Shown piece by piece: positions 39,955-47,338 of a stretch of DNA of 64,000 nt. Both the position numbers and the translations under genes were made by a program. The notes under the pieces are model-generated. The model did no database searches and had not been told where the DNA came from. It saw nothing but the letters and a program-made list of their open reading frames with translations. The stretch spans positions 48,731 to 112,730 of the forward strand of contig NZ_JAFFQR010000095.1 of assembly GCF_020736845.1 (NCBI RefSeq). Reading direction: 5' to 3'. The stretch is from Paenibacillus farraposensis. Its GTDB lineage: Bacteria > Bacillota > Bacilli > Paenibacillales > Paenibacillaceae. The first letter of the stretch is position 1. The number at the start of each line of letters is the position of its first letter.

Positions 39955-40278
39955 TCAATACGATGATTTGTTGTATACTTCTATGGCTTCTCCAACGGAC
40001 GTAAGATCAAATTGGCTATACATGGATCGGATAAGTTTTTTGGTCTGTTCTTCACTGTACCTCATTTTTCTTGCACCAAGAATGGCGTATCCTAAGCAAG
40101 CATTATTACTCCATTCTTCTCCGCCAATTAACCGAGCTTCATTAAATCCTGTTTGGTACACTTGTTTGAAAAGATTCTCTGCTTGATCCAAAATTTTGGT
40201 TTGTTCAGCGGTCAAGTCTTTAGAAAGGACTTTCTCTAACTCCCTTCTCATGACTGCTGCTATGCCGTAATTTTTCAT
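39955..40278 (-). CDS. Hypothetical early phage protein
   Basis: 107 residues from ATG 40278, GGAGG upstream. Helical: VMRRELEKVLSKDLTAEQTK, FKQVYQTGFNEARLIGGEEW, KMRYSEEQTKKLIRSMYSQF. First gene of the minus-strand unit reading from the divergent promoter, so under control of the RHH protein. Its upstream leader carries palindrome copy 6. Function unknown. Confidence 0.65.
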   Translation of the reverse strand: MKNYGIAAVMRRELEKVLSKDLTAEQTKILDQAENLFKQVYQTGFNEARLIGGEEWSNNACLGYAILGARKMRYSEEQTKKLIRSMYSQFDLTSVGEAIEVYNKSSY

Positions 40279-40299
40279 ATTTATTCCCTCCGTTAAATT

Positions 40300-40315
40300 C
40301 AGGAAAATTTTCCTA
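40300..40315. repeat. Dispersed palindrome, copy 6
   Basis: CAGGAAAATTTTCCTA, 21 bases upstream of the start at 40278, in the 5' leader of the minus-strand early unit. Confidence 0.8.
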
Positions 40316-40331
40316 CGCCGTAATCTCACTA

Positions 40332-40403
40332 AGTTATATAACTTATATATCTAATATAATCTAGTGTTTGCTGCTTGTCAATACAAGTTATATAACTTAT
40401 AAT
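40332..40403. promoter_or_regulatory. Divergent promoters with twin AAGTTATATAACTT operators
   Basis: Plus: TTGTCA (40375-40380), 17 bases, TATAAT (40398-40403). Minus: TTGACA (40381-40376), 17 bases, TATATT (40358-40353); the two -35 boxes overlap. The perfect palindrome AAGTTATATAACTT occurs at 40332-40345, just downstream of the minus -10, and at 40385-40398 in the plus spacer. One bound repressor at each would shut both directions. Confidence 0.85.
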
Positions 40404-40426
40404 CCAAATTGAAAGGATGGTGTGCT

Positions 40427-40609
40427 ATGGCAGTAGATAAGGATAAAAATACGCAAATATTAGTAACCTTTCCTAATGAAATGGTTGAGGACATAAAAGA
40501 ATTCTGGCACGATAAAAAATTGCGTAATCGCAATGAAGCCATTCGAATGCTTATCTCAAAAGGGTTAGAAAAGCATAAACAAGAGAGATTGGAGCAAGAG
40601 GGGGAATAA
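40427..40609 (+). CDS. Ribbon-helix-helix (Arc/CopG-type) regulator
   Basis: 60 residues from ATG 40427. NTQILVTFPNEMVEDIKEFW (the beta-strand and first helix) followed by RNRNEAIRMLISKGLEKHKQ is a complete RHH fold, as in Arc and CopG. These proteins bind short palindromes as dimers. The AAGTTATATAACTT pair in its own promoter and in the opposite one is the obvious target. An intrinsic terminator overlaps its stop. Probably controls the early methylase/HNH unit and itself. Confidence 0.88.
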   Translation: MAVDKDKNTQILVTFPNEMVEDIKEFWHDKKLRNRNEAIRMLISKGLEKHKQERLEQEGE

Positions 40610-40629
40610 CCTCTATGCTCCTTTTTTTG
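40591..40629 (+). terminator. Terminator of the RHH gene
   Basis: GGAGCA-GAGG (from 40591) pairs with CCTC-TGCTCC (to 40621), followed by TTTTTTT. The stem begins within the last codons. Confidence 0.85.
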
Positions 40630-40637
40630 ATTTCTAC

Positions 40638-40865
40638 TTAGATCGGATTAAGGAGCCTTTCAAGTCGTATGATTTCTTTCTGCTGGTACTGAATAAGATC
40701 AATCGCTTCTTCCAACGCCATGAGCTTCCAGTCGTAGGCCATATCTGATACCAGATCAATAGTTGTTCCGTACTTCTTTAGACCTTTCTCATTTTGTTTG
40801 TCCAGCAATTCTATGATCCGTTGTGTTACTTCAGGACGTTCAATTTCATTTTGAGAGTGCTTCAT
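40638..40865 (-). CDS. Small phage protein (pyrophosphohydrolase-like?)
   Basis: 75 residues. EVTQRIIELLDKQNEKGLKK, YGTTIDLVSDMAYDWKLMAL and EEAIDLIQYQQKEIIRLERL form helices like those of short phage MazG/nucleotide-pyrophosphohydrolase relatives (the K-G-x-x-K-Y-G pattern and E-E-x-x-D). Too short to be sure. Four-base overlap with the next gene. Confidence 0.6.
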   Translation of the reverse strand: MKHSQNEIERPEVTQRIIELLDKQNEKGLKKYGTTIDLVSDMAYDWKLMALEEAIDLIQYQQKEIIRLERLLNPI

Positions 40866-41176
40866 TTAATCGCCTCCTCCGTTTCCGGTAGAATAAGCAT
40901 ATCTCCGTCATACTTCATCTCTGCCTGATTAGGGTCATTAACTGGCCCCCAATGGTTATTAGCTTTCATGATGTGGACAATATCAGCCGCATATGTTTCA
41001 TCGGTGTTAACTACCAGATACGTATTAAGTGGAGGCTTGCCGTCCAGAAGCCGCAGCTCCTGCACCTTCCACAGAATACGAGATAGATCACTTTTCTCAC
41101 GTTCATCAAGGTATTTATTGATATCCTCATTTTTTAACACGGTGAATTTGACTTGCATTCCGACCAGTTCTGACAT
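40862..41176 (-). CDS. Hypothetical phage protein
   Basis: 104 residues from ATG with GAGAGG upstream. VKFTVLKNEDINKYLDEREK, DLSRILWKVQELRLLDGKPP, YLVVNTDETYAADIVHIMKA. It overlaps the nuclease gene by 50 bases in another frame. No domain recognised. Confidence 0.6.
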   Translation of the reverse strand: MSELVGMQVKFTVLKNEDINKYLDEREKSDLSRILWKVQELRLLDGKPPLNTYLVVNTDETYAADIVHIMKANNHWGPVNDPNQAEMKYDGDMLILPETEEAIK

Positions 41177-41645
41177 TTTTCCTCTCTCCTTCTGCTTGTT
41201 TTAAAAGTTTATTGATAGCTCGTTTCCGATCCGCTTTTTCTTTCTTGAACTGCTTGATCGGAATGAATTCTCCTCGTTTTTTAATGAGTATATCTATGCG
41301 CAAAGTCGGATATTTTGCTTGGAATAGTTTCAGTTTGACACGGAATGTCGATGTCTCCACACCCTTGATATCTACTACTCGCTGAGTACCATCCAGATCA
41401 GTCACCAGAAAATCAGCGGTGTAGGTCACTTTTGGTTTTTCCTGCAGGATAAATTTAGGGTGGCAAGTGAAGTCTTTAATTTCTCCGTACTTGCGCTGCT
41501 GAAGGAGCTCTTGGTAATACTCTCCCTCTGCTTTGCTATCAAAACGAGTGCCTATTACATCCAGTTTGTACCTTTTTACGATCCATTCCTCGAATAATGT
41601 TCCATCCTCTGTGAAAATTACCTTTTTAGCATTATATTTACTCAT
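41127..41645 (-). CDS. DUF1064 nuclease-like protein
   Basis: 172 residues. RFDSKAEGEYYQELLQQRKY, CHPKFILQEKPKVTYTADFL, QRVVDIKGVETSTFRVKLKL and FQAKYPTLRIDILIKK match DUF1064, a restriction-endonuclease-like fold in phage replication regions. E of SKAEGEYY, D of YTADF and D-x-K (VDIKG) are the expected metal site. It probably acts as a Holliday junction or flap nuclease. The start overlaps the clamp stop by four bases. Confidence 0.88.
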   Translation of the reverse strand: MSKYNAKKVIFTEDGTLFEEWIVKRYKLDVIGTRFDSKAEGEYYQELLQQRKYGEIKDFTCHPKFILQEKPKVTYTADFLVTDLDGTQRVVDIKGVETSTFRVKLKLFQAKYPTLRIDILIKKRGEFIPIKQFKKEKADRKRAINKLLKQAEGERKNVRTGRNASQIHRVKK

Positions 41646-42775
41646 GAATATTCCGTCCTATACGGCAGCACCACATGGACGCTTTGCTTGTCCTCGCTAC
41701 TTAAAAAGAAAATAGGCTGCATTTTCCCAGAAAAGATAAGCATTACTTTCTCTCCATCCAAAGCTTTCAAGGCGTCCATTGCATATTTGGCATTCAAAGA
41801 GATTGTAAAGTTCTGGCCAGTAAAATTGACAGGAACAATACTCTCACTCGCTTTGCCCGTTTGCTTACCTTTACCTCGAATACTTACTTCCTTTTCGGCA
41901 ATGTCGAGTCTAATCATATTGCTCTTTTCTTCTTTTGCTAGAGTATAGATAAGTTCAATGGAATCCAAGAATTCCTGTTTATTCACCTCAACTTTTGTAA
42001 TACCTTCAGGCACAGCACTCATCCGCTGCGTGTCTGGATAGACACCTTCAAGAACACGGGAATAAAATGTGAACCTCTCCGTCCGTGCAAATGCATATAC
42101 CACTTGGCCATCATCAGACTTTGAGAATCCGAATTCTACATTATCCTTATCTGTTATGATCTTTTGAAGCTCCACAAGACCTCTTGCTTCAATTACAGCA
42201 TTTCCGAATTCGCCTGATACAATTTCCTTTTCGGTTTTTGATAGCCGATGCCGATTAGTAGCTTGCATTCCTACTTTCCCATCTTTGAGATAAACATTGG
42301 CTCCTGTTATGATCGGCATGTCTTTCCCATCAATATTTGCTGCAAAAACAACCTTTTTGAATAATCCCTTCAAGTCTTTTCCTGCGATTTCGATATGCTC
42401 ATTTTCAACAATCGCAGGAGGAGAAGGGAATTCTTCTGGATCTAATCCAGCCATTTCGATTTCTTTATTCCGTGATGTGATAATTACATTCAAGCTGGCC
42501 TTAGATTCAATTCGGACTTCCCCGTTAATTTTCTTGAGCATTTCTAAGAACAATTTAGGCAAAACTACCTTTCCAGTCCGCTCGATTTGAACATGCTCCT
42601 CGAAAATATATGACTGTATCGTTGCTCTATCATCAGTTCCTGTCACAGTTAATCCCTCGTGATTGGCTTCAAGCAAGAAACAACCAAGTATCGGCATGAT
42701 ACTTTTCGATGAAATTGCCTTGCTGGCATCTTCCAAAGCCTCAGCTAATAGAGCGCTGTCCACTACTATATTCAT
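41642..42775 (-). CDS. dnaN: DNA polymerase sliding clamp (beta)
   Basis: 377 residues from ATG 42775 with AAAGGAGGATAAG upstream. Three DnaN-type repeats are visible (MNIVVDSALLAEALEDASKA, GLTVTGTDDRATIQSY; VYLKDGKVGMQATNRHRLSK; NFTISLNAKYAMDALKALDG), with the standard ending VHVVLPYRT. Full length. A phage copy of the clamp tethers host polymerase to phage DNA or to other phage enzymes. Belongs to the replication module with the loader and the initiator. Confidence 0.95.
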   Translation of the reverse strand: MNIVVDSALLAEALEDASKAISSKSIMPILGCFLLEANHEGLTVTGTDDRATIQSYIFEEHVQIERTGKVVLPKLFLEMLKKINGEVRIESKASLNVIITSRNKEIEMAGLDPEEFPSPPAIVENEHIEIAGKDLKGLFKKVVFAANIDGKDMPIITGANVYLKDGKVGMQATNRHRLSKTEKEIVSGEFGNAVIEARGLVELQKIITDKDNVEFGFSKSDDGQVVYAFARTERFTFYSRVLEGVYPDTQRMSAVPEGITKVEVNKQEFLDSIELIYTLAKEEKSNMIRLDIAEKEVSIRGKGKQTGKASESIVPVNFTGQNFTISLNAKYAMDALKALDGEKVMLIFSGKMQPIFFLSSEDKQSVHVVLPYRTEYS

Positions 42776-42887
42776 AAGGCTTATCCTCCTTTTTCGCATT
42801 AGGATTGCACTCCGGGCAAGGTCCCAGCATTACGATGGAGCCTTTGAACTGATATGCCACCTTACTGCCGCTGCAAGTTCTACACAT
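42741..42887 (-). CDS. Small zinc-ribbon protein between loader and clamp
   Basis: 48 residues. MCRTCSGSKVAYQF and LGPCPECNP supply a CxxC...CxxC knuckle. The gene overlaps the clamp start by 35 bases in a different frame and follows the helicase loader by four bases. GGAGG lies ten bases upstream of the ATG. Similar short zinc peptides occur beside DnaC-like genes in Firmicutes phages. Role unknown. Confidence 0.6.
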   Translation of the reverse strand: MCRTCSGSKVAYQFKGSIVMLGPCPECNPNAKKEDKPYEYSSGQRSIS

Positions 42888-42891
42888 ACCC

Positions 42892-43848
42892 TTAATCCCT
42901 CCGTCTATTTCTACCACCCACCGGCAGTATTTTTACAAAAGGCTCAATCCGTTCAATAATCCGCTCCGCCTTCTTCTCATGCTGCTTTCTGTCCATCTCC
43001 TTGGCATCCTTTACATTAGCCAAGTGATGTCTCAATTCATTGATGGTCAAATTGGATGTGTAGATTATCGGTAGCCGCTCCATGCGTCGCTGGAGTATTG
43101 GCCCTATTACTTCATCCCTTGTCCAAACGGTCAAGGTCTCGGCTCCAATATCATCAAGTATCAGTACAGAAGCCGTTCTGAGAGAGTCAAGCTTATTCTC
43201 AACGGTCTCTGTCTTGGAACCAATAGCATCTTTGACTTCCAGCAGAAAATCCGGCACATAGACCATGAGAACATCTACGTCGCATTTGGCAAGTTCTTGA
43301 GCAATCGCTCCTGCGATCCGGCTCTTACCTACCCCCATCGGACCATACAGGTACAATCCTTCTGTCGTTTCCCCCGGAACGAACGTGCTACAGAACTTCA
43401 CTGCCGCCGTAATCGCAGCCAACCGCTGCGGATCAGGTTCAATGTCGTCAAAGGTGGCATCCAGAATGTGCGATGGTATATAGTGGCTCTTGATTCTCTG
43501 ACCGATGCCTTGCTGCTTCTCGTAGGCCTTTAACAAATTGCATTTCCTTAGCCGGAATACCAACTCGTCCAATTGGGTAGGATTCGGTTCTTCGACGCTC
43601 CTATGCCCCTTCTGTTCGTTCTGACAGGCGTTTAAGCCGGGACAAGCGTTGCATGCATCGCAGTATGAAAGGTGCTGCGATATATCCCTGTAGTGCCTTG
43701 GACTTGTTAAGTCTGCTGTCCGATCAGGGTACTCCTTTCGTAACCGTTGTACTTCAGGGTGGTTATCGATGCGCTGGATAATTTCAGCTTGGCGTTCAAA
43801 AAAACGAGATGGTATTAGTGCCTTTAATTCTTGCCGAAAGCTCTCCAT
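42892..43848 (-). CDS. Helicase loader, DnaC/DnaI-like AAA+ ATPase
   Basis: 318 residues. The N-terminal part holds a zinc-knuckle-like segment (YCDACNACPGLNACQNEQKG), as in DnaI. The AAA+ core has Walker A YGPMGVGKSR (about 172-181), Walker B SVLILDDIGAE, and sensor region IYTSNLTINELRHHL. It loads the host replicative helicase at the phage origin. It follows the replisome organizer by four bases, the usual order. Confidence 0.92.
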   Translation of the reverse strand: MESFRQELKALIPSRFFERQAEIIQRIDNHPEVQRLRKEYPDRTADLTSPRHYRDISQHLSYCDACNACPGLNACQNEQKGHRSVEEPNPTQLDELVFRLRKCNLLKAYEKQQGIGQRIKSHYIPSHILDATFDDIEPDPQRLAAITAAVKFCSTFVPGETTEGLYLYGPMGVGKSRIAGAIAQELAKCDVDVLMVYVPDFLLEVKDAIGSKTETVENKLDSLRTASVLILDDIGAETLTVWTRDEVIGPILQRRMERLPIIYTSNLTINELRHHLANVKDAKEMDRKQHEKKAERIIERIEPFVKILPVGGRNRRRD

Positions 43849-43852
43849 GCTG

Positions 43853-44860
43853 TTAACCTCCCTGTTTTTGCCTTAGCTCGGCAAGCATTTTTTGTAAATC
43901 ATCCTCGGTATACTGTTCATCAGGTTGAGGGTCAATGTCTTCAACTGGTTTCTGTTCTTCTGTACCATCTTGCTCCGTAGTTGCTGAGCGAGATTCGTGT
44001 AGTGCATAAATTACTTTGGCGCAATATCGCATGCTGCCTATTTCGTGGCGCTTATATTGGGGCTTGAAGTTATCAAAGGCCTGATCTACACCATCCAAAG
44101 CTGTTGATAGTGATATTCCGTCTGCTTGGAGTTCAGAAATAGTTAGATCGTCAGCCATTGAGATTTCAAGGCCTTTGCCCCTGCGTTGAAGGTACTTGTT
44201 AGCAACGGCGTTGCGGTAATCTACTTCCGCAGATGATATTTCGTCCTGTCCAGAGTCAGTGTCTGTTTCAGGAGTGGCAGGAACGGCACCTTGCCGGGAA
44301 GACGGTATCCCCTCATCTTCGGATTTGATTTCAGCCTCGGGCGTTAAACAACAACTACTTTCTTTTTCTTGTTCTAAATCTAGTTCTCTATCTGTTTCGT
44401 TACCGCCCGTTACTGTAACGTTACTTGTAGCGTTACCTGTAACATGAGGATCGTTTTCACCTGAATCAAGCTGCTTTTGCTTGTTCCGGTAATTTCGAAC
44501 CCTCTTTTTAGTTTGTTCCCTGACCTTATCCATTCCATCTACATTCTGATGCTTCTCCCAGTTAGGCAGAAAGAAAGCTCCTTGCTCAGATACTTCCAGC
44601 ATCCCAAATCTTTCAAAGATGGATAGAGCCATTTTTATAACTGGCAGCGGCCTCTTGATCACTGAAATCAACATGTCCTCTGTATATGGAATAGTTTCGG
44701 TCAGCATGATGTAACCGCCCATGTTGGATCTGCCAGTCATAGTCATTAGCTTGAGCCATATAACAATGATCGTGTCAGCTTCGGGCATATCTTCGATGAT
44801 TTTTATTTTTTCGTCGTCAAACATGCCAGTACTGAGTTTGATCCATTTAATTTCAGCCAT
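43853..44860 (-). CDS. Phage replisome organizer (replication initiator)
   Basis: 335 residues from ATG 44860 (GGTGAAG upstream). Residues 1-115 form the winged-helix N-domain of phage replisome organizers: EIKWIKLSTGMFDDEKIKII, VIWLKLMTMTGRSNMGGYIM, LSIFERFGMLEVSEQGAFFL, WEKHQNVDGMDKVREQTKKR. The middle is low-complexity and contains the candidate origin repeats in its DNA. The C-terminal half is helical and acidic (DLTISELQADGISLSTALDG, ALHESRS). It binds the origin and recruits the loader and the helicase. Confidence 0.9.
   Translation of the reverse strand: MAEIKWIKLSTGMFDDEKIKIIEDMPEADTIIVIWLKLMTMTGRSNMGGYIMLTETIPYTEDMLISVIKRPLPVIKMALSIFERFGMLEVSEQGAFFLPNWEKHQNVDGMDKVREQTKKRVRNYRNKQKQLDSGENDPHVTGNATSNVTVTGGNETDRELDLEQEKESSCCLTPEAEIKSEDEGIPSSRQGAVPATPETDTDSGQDEISSAEVDYRNAVANKYLQRRGKGLEISMADDLTISELQADGISLSTALDGVDQAFDNFKPQYKRHEIGSMRYCAKVIYALHESRSATTEQDGTEEQKPVEDIDPQPDEQYTEDDLQKMLAELRQKQGG
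44408..44443. promoter_or_regulatory. Candidate origin iterons inside the initiator gene
   Basis: Three abutting inverted-repeat units: GTTACTGTAAC (44409-44419), GTTACTTGTAGC (44420-44431), GTTACCTGTAAC (44432-44443). They fall in the low-complexity linker of the initiator, where lambda-type phages keep their origin. Confidence 0.55.
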
Positions 44861-44890
44861 TTTCTTCACCTAACCGTACTGTAAACTTGG

Positions 44891-45289
44891 TCAACCATAT
44901 CTCCCCCTGACTGATCCATCTGCAAAATTGACCTTCATTTTCAATTTGAGTGCATGAATAGTTTCTCTAAGGCTTAAAAACTCATTTCTGTATTTCATGG
45001 ACATCCCATACGCCTCTGCTTCAATCATTCGTATCTCAATCGTGTCAAGCTCTGCCCGTTCTTTCTTAGGCCTTGATGCATTTATATAGGCTTTTGCATA
45101 CTCCATATCCCTTTGAACATGTATCAGTTTATATTGCCTGTCACATTCCCCTGATACTTCTCCAATTAGTTCGTGACATTGTGTAAGCAATTCTATTTTT
45201 TTAAGGAGAGCTGCCGGATTATCCTCCGACAACTCACTTGCCAACTCTTTTAATCTATCAATGTCTTTAAAATAAGGTTCAAGTTCCAA
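44891..45289 (-). CDS. Hypothetical early phage protein
   Basis: 132 residues from TTG 45289. Helical and charged: KDIDRLKELASELSEDNPAA, ELLTQCHELIGEVSGECDRQ, KAYINASRPKKERAELDTIE. It lies just upstream of the replisome organizer. No family recognised. Confidence 0.6.
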   Translation of the reverse strand: MELEPYFKDIDRLKELASELSEDNPAALLKKIELLTQCHELIGEVSGECDRQYKLIHVQRDMEYAKAYINASRPKKERAELDTIEIRMIEAEAYGMSMKYRNEFLSLRETIHALKLKMKVNFADGSVRGRYG

Positions 45290-45311
45290 ACAGGATCACT
45301 CCGCTCTAAAA

Positions 45312-45983
45312 TTAGCAATCGCTATTTTCGTAATAGAGGTCTATTTCATCCTCATCAATAACTAATTTAGAACCATGAGCATAAATCTTGAATAAATCCT
45401 CTGCGATTCCATGCAAGCCGTACATCATATCTTTTGATTTAATTTCACGATCATCTATTTTCAGGCAAAATAATGTACCATCATCACGAACAAGCATTCC
45501 ATATTTGCATTGATACTTCCCCTTATTCGGTTCTGGATCAAGGTGAATCCACGTACTATAATCTTTTTCAATATGAAGGGAGAACTCATCACTGTCGTCA
45601 TATTCATTATCTTCGTTTTCACTTTCTTTCCAGCCGTTGATAAGCTCTGATAGTTTATACTCTGGCTTAACATCAGCAAGCATTCTATCCATCTGTTCCT
45701 TCAATTTTTCTACACCCTGTATATGAGTAATCTCATCCAGTTTTTCTTTAATTACTTGCGCGATTAATGTGTTGTAAGACGGTAAATCCAACACGTCAAG
45801 ATTGATAGAAAAATGTTGTTTTACATGTTCTTTTAATTGCTTCCCAAAATCTCCATAGGAACTAAAAATATCATCAACAATAGATTCAATTGTTTTTTCA
45901 AGCTTATTTCTGACGATTTTTTCAACTAACCCCTCACTATGAATATTCGTTAGCGCCTGATTTACCATATTATTCAAATCCAT
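45312..45983 (-). CDS. Hypothetical early phage protein
   Basis: 223 residues with AGGAGTGTAATAAT upstream. The N-terminal half is helical (GLVEKIVRNKLEKTIESIVD, GDFGKQLKEHVKQHFSINLD); the C-terminal half is acidic and beta-rich (NEDNEYDDSDEFSLHIEKDY, YGMLVRDDGTLFCLKIDDRE). The order of such genes in the region upstream of replication varies between phages. No function. Confidence 0.6.
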   Translation of the reverse strand: MDLNNMVNQALTNIHSEGLVEKIVRNKLEKTIESIVDDIFSSYGDFGKQLKEHVKQHFSINLDVLDLPSYNTLIAQVIKEKLDEITHIQGVEKLKEQMDRMLADVKPEYKLSELINGWKESENEDNEYDDSDEFSLHIEKDYSTWIHLDPEPNKGKYQCKYGMLVRDDGTLFCLKIDDREIKSKDMMYGLHGIAEDLFKIYAHGSKLVIDEDEIDLYYENSDC

Positions 45984-46043
45984 ATTATTACACTCCTATT
46001 TTCATTTTTTAGAATTCATGATATACTGCCGTTGAAATGTTTC

Positions 46044-46442
46044 TTAAATGATCGTGTTGGTAGCACGATTGTTTGTAAGGGCTTCTCTGATTTTTCTATT
46101 GCGACTACGGCAGTAGTAATTACAGAAAAGTCCTTCTTCTTTTGGTACGGGAAACTTTTGCTCTGGAAATACTTCTTTCCCACAATACTCGCAGATACCT
46201 ATCCCTTTGCCAGATATTTTGTATCCCGATAGCTTAGGAATCTCAAGCCCCTCGTATTCTTCGTTCTTACCCATAGATTTCTCCAGCTCATGCAACTGAG
46301 TTGTAAGCAAGTCTATTTGAGCCTGGATTTCGTTATTCGGTAATCCAAATTTAACAGCGTCAATGCTGTCCTCGTATAATTCCCGCAGTTGTGCTCTCAA
46401 CGCCCTACTTTCTTTTTGCTTGTCCAACTCTCTCAGCTCCAT
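46044..46442 (-). CDS. Small protein with C-terminal zinc finger
   Basis: 132 residues. The N-terminal part is coiled coil (QKESRALRAQLRELYEDSID, IQAQIDLLTTQLHELEKSMG); the C-terminal part has CEYCGKEVFPE ... CNYYCRSRNR, a four-Cys zinc knuckle. Overlaps the next gene by ten bases. Function unknown; nucleic-acid binding is plausible. Confidence 0.65.
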   Translation of the reverse strand: MELRELDKQKESRALRAQLRELYEDSIDAVKFGLPNNEIQAQIDLLTTQLHELEKSMGKNEEYEGLEIPKLSGYKISGKGIGICEYCGKEVFPEQKFPVPKEEGLFCNYYCRSRNRKIREALTNNRATNTII

Positions 46443-46801
46443 ATCTCCGCTTCAAGTTCGGATAATTTAGCCTTTAACTGTCTTTCTTGTTCCTTCAAAG
46501 GTTTCATCTTCTGAATACACACATGATTAGGCCATGGACTATCCGTAATTGCATATTGAGTTTTATAAATTGCCTGAAGCTTTTGTTCAGTAAGTTCTTT
46601 TTCTTTTTGGAGAGCAAGTTTTTTCTTATCCTGTTCAGTCAACTCTAGCATCTCAATATCTACTGAATGTTGACAATTTAACCAGCGATGCATGAGTAGT
46701 ACAGCGGATATAAGTGAATCTGCTGGTTGATCCAAAGTAAATTTTTGACCTTCATCATCTACGACTGGTATTGAGTAGATAACTTGTGTTTGGTCACTCA
46801 T
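46433..46801 (-). CDS. Hypothetical early phage protein
   Basis: 122 residues. KFTLDQPADSLISAVLLMHR, WLNCQHSVDIEMLELTEQDK and a coiled coil at the end (MKPLKEQERQLKAKLSELEA). Coupled to both neighbours by overlaps. No family recognised. Confidence 0.6.
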   Translation of the reverse strand: MSDQTQVIYSIPVVDDEGQKFTLDQPADSLISAVLLMHRWLNCQHSVDIEMLELTEQDKKKLALQKEKELTEQKLQAIYKTQYAITDSPWPNHVCIQKMKPLKEQERQLKAKLSELEAEIWS

Positions 46802-46893
46802 TTTGATTTCGCCTCACGCCGAATATTACGAACGATAATGGCATGCTGTAATTCATTTTCGAACCAGATACGAGCCAATTCCGGTAGAGTCAT
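46798..46893 (-). CDS. 31-residue coupled small ORF
   Basis: MTLPELARIWFENELQHAII followed by a basic tail. GGGGTGAATGATT precedes the ATG and the stop overlaps the next start (ATGA), which together support a real gene. Probably a small early regulator or leader; function unknown. Confidence 0.5.
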   Translation of the reverse strand: MTLPELARIWFENELQHAIIVRNIRREAKSK

Positions 46894-46906
46894 AATCATT
46901 CACCCC

Positions 46907-47338
46907 TTAGATATAGTCTTCTGGACGAAAGTCTTTAACGAAGTAAATGGAATCATCAAAATCAATGCGCCGGATGTGACTGTACTTCGCAACTGAGAAC
47001 AAAACTTTCAACTTACTCCAAATCATGCGGCGATATTTTCCGACCGTTTCGTTAAATTTTCCATCTGTCTCCTTATAACGATCTTTTGTGAGAGTAATGG
47101 ATCTGATTCTTACTGCGTTCTGTAGCTGATAGCATTCGGCATCTGTGAGCGTAACACTGTCACGAACCTCCTGGACCATCATCTGGACTTCCTCAACCTT
47201 TCCAGTAACATCCTCCTGCATCTTCTTCATTCCGTCCCACAAGCCGCGAATGGCAACCCCTTGAGATTCTGTAAGTTGAAGCTGCTTTTCCACCAGCATC
47301 ATGTAATCCGGTTGTTGATTATTGTTTATCAATGTCAT
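46907..47338 (-). CDS. ORF6C-like domain protein
   Basis: 143 residues. The N-terminal part is helical (MLVEKQLQLTESQGVAIRGL, VEEVQMMVQEVRDSVTLTDA); the C-terminal part (YKETDGKFNETVGKYRRMIW, SKLKVLFSVAKYSHIRRIDF) resembles the ORF6C domain of phage antirepressors, here without a DNA-binding half. A similar domain ends the antirepressor at 6988-7794. Overlaps the ParB-like gene by 20 bases. Perhaps regulatory. Confidence 0.65.
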   Translation of the reverse strand: MTLINNNQQPDYMMLVEKQLQLTESQGVAIRGLWDGMKKMQEDVTGKVEEVQMMVQEVRDSVTLTDAECYQLQNAVRIRSITLTKDRYKETDGKFNETVGKYRRMIWSKLKVLFSVAKYSHIRRIDFDDSIYFVKDFRPEDYI

